A stretch of DNA of 64,000 nucleotides from Guyanagaster necrorhizus (lineage: Eukaryota; Basidiomycota; Agaricomycetes; Agaricales; Physalacriaceae), in NCBI RefSeq assembly GCF_019112545.1, contig NW_025064884.1, positions 1,562,032 to 1,626,031 on the forward strand, in the 5' to 3' direction. Made by a program: the position numbers and the translations under genes. The notes below the pieces were generated by a model. The model was not told where the DNA came from, made no database searches, and worked only from the letters and a program-made list of their open reading frames with translations. Below, one piece after another: positions 23,831-34,095 of the stretch. Position 1 is the first letter of the stretch. Each line of letters starts with the position of its first letter.

Positions 23831-26800
23831 TTAATTAAAGGATAGTTCATAGTCGTGTATGGCATTGTCGGCGTCCATGTATTTTTCATTTATCCATTGG
23901 TTAGATTCTGGGCCATAACCCTTCCAGCTGACCAGATAATCCACCATTGTGGTCATACCGCCGCCCCATGCTTTGACTTTGTGTAATTTATGGTTCAGCA
24001 CTTGTTCGATTTCATAGTGCTCCTCGTCATCAATTAGGTCGGGGGGTGGTGGTGGAGGTCGTTCCTGATTAGGGAAGGCTGGGGCGACATATGGTGTTAA
24101 AAGGGATTCATTGAACACATCGTGGATCTTCCAGGCTGGTGGCAGTTTGAGTTTATAGGTGGATTCCCTGATCTTGGCAATGATGAGGAAAGGGTCTGTG
24201 CGTTTGTCGGCCAGTTTGCGTTTTGGTCGGGGAAGGTGGAGGTTCGTCATGTCTAACCAGACTTTGTCGTGGGTTTGGTATGCATGAGCCGGGCGTCGAT
24301 GTTTGTCGTGCTGTTTTTTCATGGTGACTGCTGTTTTTTCTAGCATGGCCTTTGTTTCGGCATGGATCTTTTCCAGTGTTGCGGCGAACAGTGTGGAAGT
24401 GGGAGTCGTTGTTTTGTGATGAAGCGTTTGGGCGACGTGTGGGTGTCGGCCGTAGTTGACAAAGAAGGGTGTGAAGCCCATTGCGGAATGTACCCTGTTA
24501 TTGTGTTGAAAGGCTGCGAGTGCTAGCCATTCAACCCAGTCATCCTGTCGATAGTTGATAAACAGTCGAAGGTACTTCTCAACTTCTTGGTTTGCCCGCT
24601 CGGTTTGTCCATCAGTTTGTGGATGGTAGGTGGTGGATGCGTTTTGCTTTATTTGAAGTAATTTGTATAGGTCGTCGAGAAACCTTGAGATGAATTGTGG
24701 TCCCCGGTCAGAGATGACCACTTGCGGCATCCCGTATTTGGCATACACTTCATCTCGCAATATCTTTGCCCATCCCTCCGAGGTTAGCTCCATAGAGCAT
24801 GCAACCGGTATGATCGTCTTTGAGAAGCGGTCAACGATTACAAGGATTGCATCATAGCTGTTGCAATCCGGTAACCCGATGATCATGTCCACAGAAATGT
24901 GGGTCCATGGTTGTGTTGGTACTTCGTTCGGGTGCAGGGGTGCTGATCAGGGTAGTGTGGAAGCTTTTCCCCTTTGGCAGGTTTCACAAGCTTTGACATA
25001 TGTGGTGATGTCGTTGCCAAGTTTAGGCCACCAATAATTTCGCAGGACGAGTTCCTTTGTCTTGGCGATGCCAGGGTGTCCTGCCGTGGCATGGTCGTGG
25101 CACGTCGCTATGATATCTCCACGTAGACATTGAATTCATGGGACATAAATTCTTCCATCGTAATGGATCATCCCGCCTTCCTTTGTCAGTCCTTGTTCGT
25201 GGTTGAGCGAGGTGGCGATCCTCTGATCCCACTGGTGTGTGTCCCGTGTCGCGCTTTTGATGCACTCGTGCATTTCCTCCTCCGTTGGCATTATTAATGC
25301 TCAGAAGTGTTCGGGTCGTAGAATAGTGACTCCGTCGTTGTTGCTCCCTCCTTGATCGTGGTCTGCACGATGAGAGAGGAGGTCGGCTTTTTTATTGGCA
25401 ACCCCGGCTTTATGATGGAGCATATATTGGTACTGGGTGAGCTCGGTGACCCATCGGGCTTGGCACCGATTCAGTTTCTGGGGCTGACAGAAATACCAGA
25501 GGTTCTGGTGGTCCGTCCAGATCTCGAAAGTGTGGACTGCCCTGATTAAGTAGTGTCGCCACTCTTCGAGGGCGAGCATTATGGCAAGTAGTTCCTTGTT
25601 ATAAATTTCGTAGTTCCTCTCGGTCACGGTCAATGCCTTTGAAAGGAAGGCGACTGGGCGCCATTTCCCCTCCTGCTCCTGGGATAACACGGCGCCTATG
25701 GCTCCTTCACTGGAATCGGCCTCTACTCAAAATTTCCCTTCTTGGGATGGTATGGCGAGTATTACATCTTCTGTCAGTCACCGCTTCAGGTCTTCGAACG
25801 TGAGTTGTTGCGGGGTTCCCCATTTCCAAGGGGCGTTCCCCGTGAGTTGTGTCATGGGGCGGACAATTTTGCTATAGTCTCATATAAAACGCCTGTAAAA
25901 GTTGGTAAAGCCAAGAAAGGATTGTAGTTCCTTTTTCTTAGCAGGGGTTGGCCAGTCCACTACCCCTGCAACTTTTATTGGATCCATGTGAATACTCCCT
26001 TCGCTGATGATTACCCCAAGATACTCGGTTTCCAAGACCTCAAACTCGCATTTTTTGGCTTTGAGGAATAGTTTGTGCTTCCTCATAAGGGCGAGTACTC
26101 GTCGGACCAGGTTGCGATGCTCCTCTTTGGTCTTGGACATTATGAGGATATCATCAAGATAAATGGTAACCTTCCTGGTGGCAATGAGATCCTTGAATAT
26201 GTCATTCATCATCCACTGGAAGGTAGCCAGGGAATTCGTCAGGCCGAAGAACATGATGGTGGGTTCGAACAACCCTTGATTGGTTCTGAACGCAGCCTTC
26301 CATTCATCTCCTTCTTTGATCCGGATATTGTTGTATCCCCAGCGGACGTCAAGTTTTGTATAGTACTTGGCCCCTCGGAGTTTGTCCATTAGCTCTGAAA
26401 TCAACGGCAATGGGTATCAGTTTTTGATGGTCATTTCGTTCAGTTTGCGATAGTCCTGCATGGGTCGGAGTTTTCCGTCCTTCTTTTTTATGAAGAAGAA
26501 GGGGGAGGCCATGGGGGATTTTGATGGCCGGATCCGTCCCGAGGATAGGTTCTCATTCAGGAATTTGTCTAGTTCCAATTGTTCCTGGGCACCGAGGGGA
26601 TAGGTTTTGCAATCGAGGTTCGCATTGGCGTTAGGGATCAATTCGATTGCATGATCCCAAGGTTTAGGACCTGGGAGTTCATCGAAACTCTCTTTCTCAA
26701 AGAGGTCTCGATAGTCGCGTGCCCATTCTGGTACCATTTCTTCGAAGGTTTTCTCCTCCCTTCCTTCATTGGCCTTGGCTGCTAAGTCATTGGCGTGATG

Positions 26801-27724
26801 TACCGCCCGAATATGAATCTCCTTCCGCAGGTCGATGGCTAGGATGGTCTCGCCATCTTCCATCTCTTCATCCCACTTGTCCTCCGGATCCTCGTCGGGT
26901 AGCTCATATGGGATTTTTCAGCATCGACATCGTGCGAATGTGAGTTTCTCGGTTTTCCAATTAATAAGTGGGTTATGCCGTATAAGCCAATCGTGTTCCA
27001 AGAACAATTCTTTGGTTCCGAGATCCGTCACGGCTAGGTCAATCCTCTCGGAATGATCTCTGATAGTCATTCTGAGCTCGACGAACTCGATGATCGACCC
27101 AGCTTGATTCTTTGTTCTGTTGGCATTGTACATGGGTATTGGTGCAGCAGTGGACTGGGTAGGGAGATAGTGCTGAAGGACAAACGCCCGATTGATGGAA
27201 CTCCCAGTGCAGCCACTGTCGATTAGAGCGCTGACCGAATGGGTGGTCCGATTGGTTAAGGTCTCGATCTGAGCCTTAGTCGTCAGGTCCCTCCCCGGGG
27301 TTTTAGCTTGCCTGACGAATTTTGGTGGGCCTTTTAATTCATCCAACCACTCCAGTGCTCAGCTTCTGTTGGCTTTTCATAATCCGCTTATGGTATCCAG
27401 GGTGGCTTCCTCTGTCCTAGCTTTGTGCACCCATCCATGCAGAGTGGCTTCTGCTGCGCTATCATCTACTGCTTCCCTGATGGCCCTCCACGTCCATTCG
27501 GTTTTGAATGGTTTGAGCCATTGTGCGGGGCTCTCTGCCCTTGTTCGGCCCGTAGGCGATTGAGTTTTTCTTTTCGACTCTTTCTGGTGTGTATGTTCAA
27601 CTGGTATATTCGAATGCACGTGCGTAACTACAGAAGTATTGTAAGTCCATCCAGCAGCTGAGACAGGCACACTAATAGATCCTTTGGCCAATCCAGTAGA
27701 GTCGATTACTGATTGGCCCCGTCT
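23831..27724 (-). pseudogene. Gypsy-A Pol (protease, RT, RNase H, integrase, chromodomain) with nonsense codons
   Basis: All pieces lie in one minus-strand frame, the -1 frame relative to Gag, overlapping the Gag stop. Protease has LIDSGCTGSS near 27220. RT has YLDD at 26150-26161. RNase H holds KELLAIMLALEEW near 25600. The integrase HHCC region (24960-25300) is interrupted by stops. The integrase core and C-terminus are open from 24892 to 23831, ending in the chromodomain YLVSWKGYGPESNQW and ELSFN. TGA stops occur, for example between TIKN and YPLPLIS near 26415, where the sister element has CGA. It is enzymatically recognisable but not translatable as one protein. Confidence 0.9.
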
Positions 27725-29430
27725 TTTACCTCCTCGATCTTCGTTTCTTTCCCAAGTTTCTCATCTTCTTTTTGCAACTCGGCTATCTGCGCCTATATGT
27801 CTTCCCGGGTTCATTTCTTCTTTGGGCAGTCCTTGGCCATATGTCCCTTCTGTCCACACGTGAAACATTTTCCTTCTTTCTTCAGGCGGTTGATGTCCAT
27901 GGGTTTTCCCATCTCGGTGTATGTCGTTCTGGTCCCCATCTTCTGACTCCCGTAGCTGGGCGTCTGAGGAGTCCCCGATGATTTCCCGGCAGTTTGCCCC
28001 GGTTTGGTCAGGGTTGGCGGGGTCAGCTTCTTGGAGTACTCCTGCAGCGTCGTTGCCTCCGCTTTCTGCCTTTGTTGCTCCTTGTACATCTCGATGATCC
28101 GTTCTTTCCATTTGTCGTATCCCACTGGCATCAACATTTTGACGCCCATGGCTGAGATCATCGTGAGGTATGAGGAGGGGACTCCTCGCTTGAGCGCTTC
28201 TACCATCCTTCCATCGTTTGCAGTATCTTCCCTGATTCCTGCAAGTTTAGCTAGTCGTTCGAGCTCGTCGAAATAGTCTGTTGCCGCCTTGTCTCCCATC
28301 TTGTATTCCTTGATCTTTTGCTTGTGTACCTCCTGTACCGTGGGGTCGATGAACTTGTCGTTTAGCATTCGTTTGAATACCGGCCACGAGGGATATTGAT
28401 AGTGCTCCCTAGTGGTGGATCGGAAGTTTGGAGAAATTAGGATCCACCACATTTTAGCCTTATCCTCCAGATATGAGGTAGCGAATGCGACTTTGTTCAT
28501 GTCGGTACCGATGTACTCTATATAGACTTCGAAGTATTGTTCGCAGTCCACTAGGAATCGGTCGATGTCATCGGAGGCCCCTTTAAAGGGGCGGGGTTTT
28601 CAGAGAAGATCAGGGTGGCATTGGAGGATGTTAGCATTGAGCGGAAGTGCGCCCATCGGGTTGGGCCAATCACCGAATGGTGGTTGTTTCCATTCCGCAG
28701 GTGGCCCCAGAAAGGAATGTAGCGAGTTATCGTTGGCGACTGGGCTTCCTTTAGGGTCAACTATTCAGACGATGACCCCATCCCGTACTGTGAACCCGAG
28801 GCAGACTGCTTCAGGATCATCCCTAATGGGGTCCTTCCTGCTTGATTCTGCTTAGTCCGGGGGCGGTTGTCCCCCAAGCAGTTGGCTTCCTCTGCCAGTC
28901 CATGGGTTCTGAACTTTGGCAGGCTGCCATGCCGGCCGATTTCTGGTTTGGCCGAGTTGTGAGGCCATGCTTCAGATCGACGGGCTGATATCGGCCTGAT
29001 TTCGGATTGAGGGGGCCATGTAAACGGCTCGTTTCGGTGGTACGGGGGGGGGGTACATGGCATTGGTGCTGGTGCTCTCGGCTTGTTGGATTGGTATGAC
29101 GGTATCGGCACGAGCAGGTCTTCTGGGTGTCGCCAGCCGTATTCTTTCCATGCATATTCTATCGTGGCATACTGTAAAATCCTGTTCCTTTCAGTTTCTT
29201 CTGCATACCAGTACTCCAGTCCTAACGATGTGGCTTGCCAGCGCATGTCTTGCCATAAAAAGTTCCTTCCCTGCTCGTATAACTCCTGGTACTCTCTGTT
29301 CTTTGCCCTCTCTATTTCTTCTCTCAGGGCTTCCTCGTCCGTATCCTCCCCTGCTCGTTCTAGTCATCATTGATATGGGTTGTCACTGTCCTCCTTGTCC
29401 TCCTCCTCGCCCTCCTCGCCGCTGTCCCCT
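27706..29430 (-). pseudogene. Gypsy-A Gag with CCHC knuckle and a homopolymer frameshift
   Basis: The N-terminal part (MRWQATSLGLEYWY, near 29246) and the capsid part (CEQYFEVY, YLEDKAKMWW, EEGTPSSYL-type region, 28551-28000) lie in different frames. The break falls at a run of ten Gs (29044-29053), and in Gypsy-B the two parts share one frame. A nucleocapsid knuckle CFTCGQKGHMAKDC is at about 27830-27870, followed by a charged tail ending NQ-stop at 27706. Gag forms the cytoplasmic virus-like particle of the element. A TGA lies after CPKKK near 27811. Confidence 0.85.
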
Positions 29431-30942
29431 TCCTCAAGGAGGGAAAGGGCAGGCTGGTCGTAGATGGATGGTACGACTGGTCAAAGGGTCATCGGGGATC
29501 CCTCCGTTGACTTGGGCGCTGGATCCAGCGGCCCCTCAGTCGCTGGTTTGGGTGGTAGGGGGACTCCTGAGACGGCTGTAGCACGTCCCTCCACGCGCTC
29601 TCGTCTCCTCCAGTTCTTGGCTATAGAGGCTGAAGTGTTGTCGGAACTCAGGATTAAGGAACTGTCGAGTGACTCTGCTGCCCAGGAATCGCTGGAGAGC
29701 CCTGTCGGAGACATGGGCATTGTCGGATACTCGGAGCCCATAGGTTCCAAGGATGGAGTCAGCATCTGAGGAAATGGTATCGGTGCGAGCAGGGTACTTG
29801 GGGGTGGGAGGTTGAGGCCTCCTCGTGTTTCCTCGTCTGATAGCCTCATTCCAGCTGATAATGCTGGCGGGCCCTGTCCATGGGTCACTTTCCTCGCTGG
29901 GCTCCCTGAAGGGAGATCCGGAGTCGGTTCAGAGCTCATACTCCCTAGGGGAGGCTGAACCCATTCTTTCAACTTCCTCCCTCCTTCTTTGTGCTCTTCC
30001 CTGCCTGTCGTACTCTGCGGCCTCGTACTGCTCTCGGGCTTCTTCTCGTACATAGTCAGCGAGCTCTTCTCGAGTTCGCCTGATCTCTTCTTCTCGGTTC
30101 TGGTTCTGCTGCTGTACGGCCTCGTCATAATTGAAGGGGACGTTAAGGTCCCAATCTGGGAATATTCGGTGTATGATTCTAGCTTGTGCGGCCCTCCCTC
30201 TTTCACTGGCAGTTCCGACCTCGGGTTCACTTCCCACATGGAGGTGTCGGTAAGGGTCTCCTGCTGCAGAGATGGCAATCTCTGTGTTCACATAGTCAGG
30301 GTGAATGGTCCTTCCATGCAGGTCCTCGATCCCCAGCCTACTGATGGATCAACTGGAGTCGGAGTTGGGCTCAGTGGGGGTTTCAGGGGGGTTCTGGGGG
30401 GAGTCGGGACCTTCGTGGGATCTCGTAGCCATCCGAGCGGCATCGAGGGAGTCCCGAGCATGGTTTCCAATCCCTGTGGGAATCGGAGAGGCGGAATGCT
30501 CGGAGGGGGCGACTGGAGCGATGTAGTCAGGGACCTCTGTGGGCTCCTGAGCGACGTTCATCATCCATGGGTTCTGGAACCCTGTGAGAGCAGGGTGGCT
30601 GTCTCGGCTGTTTCATCGAGGGGGGTACTGAGGTCCTTCTTCCTCGTGAAGGCTCTCTGGATTCGAGTGGTCAGTCCTGGTTTCTGATAAGGGTCCCCCT
30701 TGCGGGAAGAAGGATGTTCTGGCAGAGGGGGGGATGTCATGGAAAGGGAGGTTGGGGGTTACGTTTCGTAAGATGCGCTGTATTTGTTGGAACGCCTGAT
30801 AGTGCCTGACTATCCAGGCTGCTACTGATTGTCGTCTGCGACAGAGGGTGATCAGGGCAAGAAGTCCGAGCAATGTTCCGATAATGGAAGCAATTAACTC
30901 AAAGAAGTCGTGGTTTAGGTCAGCAGTAGTTGCTGGGGGCAT
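29430..30942 (-). pseudogene. Gypsy-A accessory ORF upstream of Gag, with N-terminal membrane segment
   Basis: Starting at ATG 30942 (MPPATTADLNHDFFELI), a frame of about 500 codons precedes Gag. Residues 11-32 form one hydrophobic segment (LIASIIGTLLGLLALITLC), followed by an RRR cluster. A proline- and serine-rich middle, a charged helix (EEEIRRTREELADYVREEAR) and a conserved region (ALQRFLGSRVTRQFLN) follow. The same frame exists in Gypsy-B (48997-50510). Stops near 30610, 30345, 29927 and 29500 interrupt it here. I do not recognise a family; standard gypsy elements have no such ORF before Gag. An envelope role is not supported by position or length. Confidence 0.65.
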
Positions 30943-30984
30943 TCGGTTTCTCAGCACAATTGGGCTTGAGAAAGGGAAGGTGTA

Positions 30985-30998
30985 AGCTTCGAGCTAAT
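30985..30998 (-). other. Gypsy-A self-primer binding site
   Basis: The bases next to the 5' LTR read, on the minus strand, ATTAGCTCGAAGCT. TTAGCTCGAAGCT is the exact reverse complement of AGCTTCGAGCTAA inside the LTR (31149-31161), about 34 bases after the TATTTAAGG box, where transcription should start. This is the arrangement of self-primed Tf1/sushi elements. Confidence 0.75.
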
Positions 30999-31439
30999 TG
31001 TTAAGCCCAAGCGTCATGTGAGCGAATACACGTGATAAACAGGCGTTCCTTCGCACTTCGAGGAATCATCTGAGTTCACTGTATGTATATCCAGACGAGG
31101 TGACTCAAGGTCAGGTATAGACTCAAGGTAGAATGGTGTGTATAAACTTTAGCTCGAAGCTGGGGTATCCCAGCGAGAGCATTCGTCCTTAAATACTGTA
31201 CAGTCGTCCTCTAATTATACTACTGCTTATTATGTGTGTCTGTGGTTATGGTGCTCGTTGTCCTTGAGCATCGTTACCATACATAAAAGGGTGATTGTGT
31301 GCATCGTTGACATGACTCATAATAACTTGATGGAAGGTTAGTTGTGTTGACCAAGCTTCCCACGGTCTTGTGCCTTCTGACTCAGCGTAAATAGGGGTAA
31401 AACAAAGGAAAAAGGGGAAAAAGGGGAAAAATCGTAACA
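30999..31439 (-). repeat. Gypsy-A 5' LTR
   Basis: 441 bp, TGTTACG...CTTAACA on the minus strand, with a TTTAAGG box near 31190 and the self-primer block at 31149-31161. Same length as the 3' LTR. Confidence 0.93.
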
Positions 31440-31444
31440 TAGTC

Positions 31445-33626
31445 CTTCAAAAGCCTTTTGCTGGTCAGCAGCTATATAGCATTAAATAACAGATGCTAGA
31501 TAGTACATGCAATTGCATCAATCTATTTGGTGCACTTTAAGCTACTAGTAGTCATTTATCTTCTCTTTGAGTAGTATTATTATGTCTGATGTCACAAGTG
31601 CAGATCATAACAGAAACTTGTGGCAAGTGGTTCATTTGCAAGAGCAATAAATCTGAAAGTTTAATCATCTAATTGAGGTGGGTGCTTGTGGATGATAGTA
31701 ATTGCAAGAGCCACATATGCTTCTTTGACAATAACCACCATCTAACTACCACTTTTTAACTACCACTTTTCTTCAGCCTTTTGATCCTCCTTACACTGGG
31801 ACTAACTATTTATTGTTATTAAAATGAGTTCTGATACAGATCTCTTGAAGGCAATAATAACCTTCCAGAGCAACTATGTTTGCTGAAGAAGAAAGAACTG
31901 CATTTATACAAACTCAACATAATTATTTTGATGTCATGTCTTGTTCACTGTTCTTATGCATCAAAGGAGAGCTATGAAATATATAAAGATGATTTGCATT
32001 GGTGTCAATACATTGGAGGCACTCAAGTACTAATTCTGAGGTTTGGTTGACTTCATTATATGCATCTTTTTGTTATTTTAGTCTTACAATGCAGCTGATA
32101 TAGCAAGTGTCACAGATTTCAAGGACTATCTAATGTTTCTCATTATAAATTTGAGATTAAAACTAGCATCACTTTGCAACATTTATCATCCTAGTGAAAA
32201 CATGTATGGATACTTAGAAGAATTCTTATATAATTATACTCTTGTGCTATATATATAAACTGTTCATTCAACTTCCTGTTCTATCACTGCTGACTATACT
32301 ATCAGTGATGCAGAATACTGAATTTGAGAAACCCAAGAAGTGAGGTCATGTCTATAACAGATATACCTATCTCTCTGAATGGATTTGTATAGTCTGTTAA
32401 TGATCACTTTGTCAAGATTATTACAGTATGAGAAGGGTTCTTGATCTTCTTCTATATCTGTATCTGGACACAAAGATTTACTGAAGACTCATAGATTACT
32501 TCTATACCTAACACAACTATATTATTTGAGCAGGACAATAAGAATGTCTAGATGCCATGAACTCAGCAAACTCTCTAGAGAATCTGTTTTCATCATATTA
32601 GAATTACAGAAGTTCAGATCTTGAACATTGTCTGTACAACTAGAATAAGATTGAGCAGGATAACATGAGTTTGAGCAACTAGAATATCACTTCATTTCTC
32701 TTTCAGAATAGGACAGGTGCCCATTCCATTATGCATATTCACTTTATGTCAAAGGTCCATCATTGCTCTTCATTCAATATGGTTGCTGAGGTGTCTCAGG
32801 CAGGTTTTTGATTTGAGCAAAGCAACTCAGTTATAGACATTTCATAGTTTCTAGCAGGAAATATGCATAATTTATTATAGAAAACATGTATTTACACAGT
32901 ATCCATCTTCATAAACATGTTTTCTGTCCTAAAAAGCCTCAGAATAGTGAGATGTTCATATTTTTTTTGTAAGTGCTTTTATATAATAAAGCTAAGCTTA
33001 ATTGGCAGGATATGCTGTGTGCTTTATGTCAGGAGTTACCTGATGAGATCAGAAACCTGATGTATCTATTAGATGACATTCATCTGCTTGCATTGAAATC
33101 AAGTCCAAGTTAAGTCTTGTGATGCTTAAGAGTAAGTATTTGTTCACTGGTTAAAGGTCAAAAGCAGAAAACTAACACATTAAAATCAATATAAGCTCCT
33201 TGTGACATTGTAACTTATTAGATAAATGTCATATTCAACTGCAAGGCTAAGTATATCAGTAAGTGAACAAATATCAAGATTGGGTTCAAAGACACAATGG
33301 CCTCAGACTATAAGTGTATGAGCATATCTGGTCCATATACTGTCAAAACAGTCCCTTGGAATCTAAATCAGACTATCATATGTATGAAAGAGATACAGAA
33401 CATCATTCCAGAAAGAAGATTCAAGGCATTGGTTGAAGTCTACATTCGCTTCAAGCATTTTGTCTCCAAGTATACTCTTTTTGATGGAATGATCATGATC
33501 AACCTAAACTATGGAACTGGGGGTGCACATTTGATTTTAGTGATAAGAGTTATCATGAGGCAAAATGTCACATCACCAAATCTACCCAATGACCACCACA
33601 AAAGAAGCAGCTATCAGAGAGCTTGA
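31445..33626. other. CpG-poor second copy of a duplicated segment; no gene
   Basis: By eye this 2.2 kb holds only one CG (near 33447). Parts match 20672-20792 (32259-32371), 21371-21440 and 22375-22740 (32423-32785). The remaining 32790-33626 has no counterpart and no recognisable gene; a 109-codon frame at 33297-33626 resembles nothing I know. The block ends abruptly at 33626, followed by GACGGCGCTG. Confidence 0.55.
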
Positions 33627-34058
33627 CGGCGCTGACTATGATTACGGTTGCCGAGCTGTCTCACACAAGTTTTCGATTACTGCTATATCAGAGAAAGTAC
33701 TAAAAATAGATCTATAATCCGAAAACGGAGCCTTGGCTTAGAGCTCGGCAACCGCAACCGACTGTCATCTCCTGGGCTGCAGAGTCTGAGACAAAGGCTG
33801 TTAGTTGCCATCTTTTGCTGGTAAGTACAACAGTCATGCTTAGTACAACACGTTCGTCTGTGCACTCCATTTTCGACGTCTTCGGCCGCATTTCATCTTA
33901 CGTGACACTAAACCCGATCCGCCGTGATCGTCTCTCTGACGAGCTACCCACCCAAATCCGGGTTTCATCTGCAAACATGTGTCTTAATCACGGCGTAAAT
34001 TGGAGAAAACGGCTAGACTCTTTCCTTCCAGTACCTATTCATTGTAGCATTTTGGATT

Positions 34059-34065
34059 TATAAAG
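34059..34065 (+). promoter_or_regulatory. TATA box of GMC2
   Basis: TATAAAG lies 31 bp upstream of the GMC2 start codon. The decayed paralogue (23006-23012) and GMC4 (45086-45092) have TATAAAC at 32-34 bp, so the box and its spacing are shared in the family. Confidence 0.6.
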
Positions 34066-34095
34066 AGCATGTAACTGCTTGCTCTCCATCCCCCC

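Larger units (their letters stand above)
23357..31439 (-). mobile_element. Gypsy-A: complete self-primed chromodomain gypsy element
   Basis: An 8083-bp element on the minus strand with two 441-bp LTRs (23357-23797 and 30999-31439) and target duplication TAGTC (23352-23356 and 31440-31444). Reading from 31439 downward: 5' LTR, primer site, an extra ORF with a membrane segment, Gag, Pol ending in a chromodomain, polypurine tract, 3' LTR. It inserted exactly between the GMC remnant and the second copy of a duplicated segment. Several TGA stops and one homopolymer frameshift disable it. Confidence 0.95.

Noticed and set aside
29989..30687. 232-codon plus-strand frame opposite the Gypsy-A accessory ORF
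   Set aside because: It is the antisense shadow of a GC-rich conserved coding region; Gypsy-B has a similar but broken antisense frame, and composition is leucine/serine-rich without domains.
33297..33626. 109-codon ORF as a gene
   Set aside because: CpG-poor block with no homologue in the first duplicated copy, no domain, and it ends by chance at the composition boundary.
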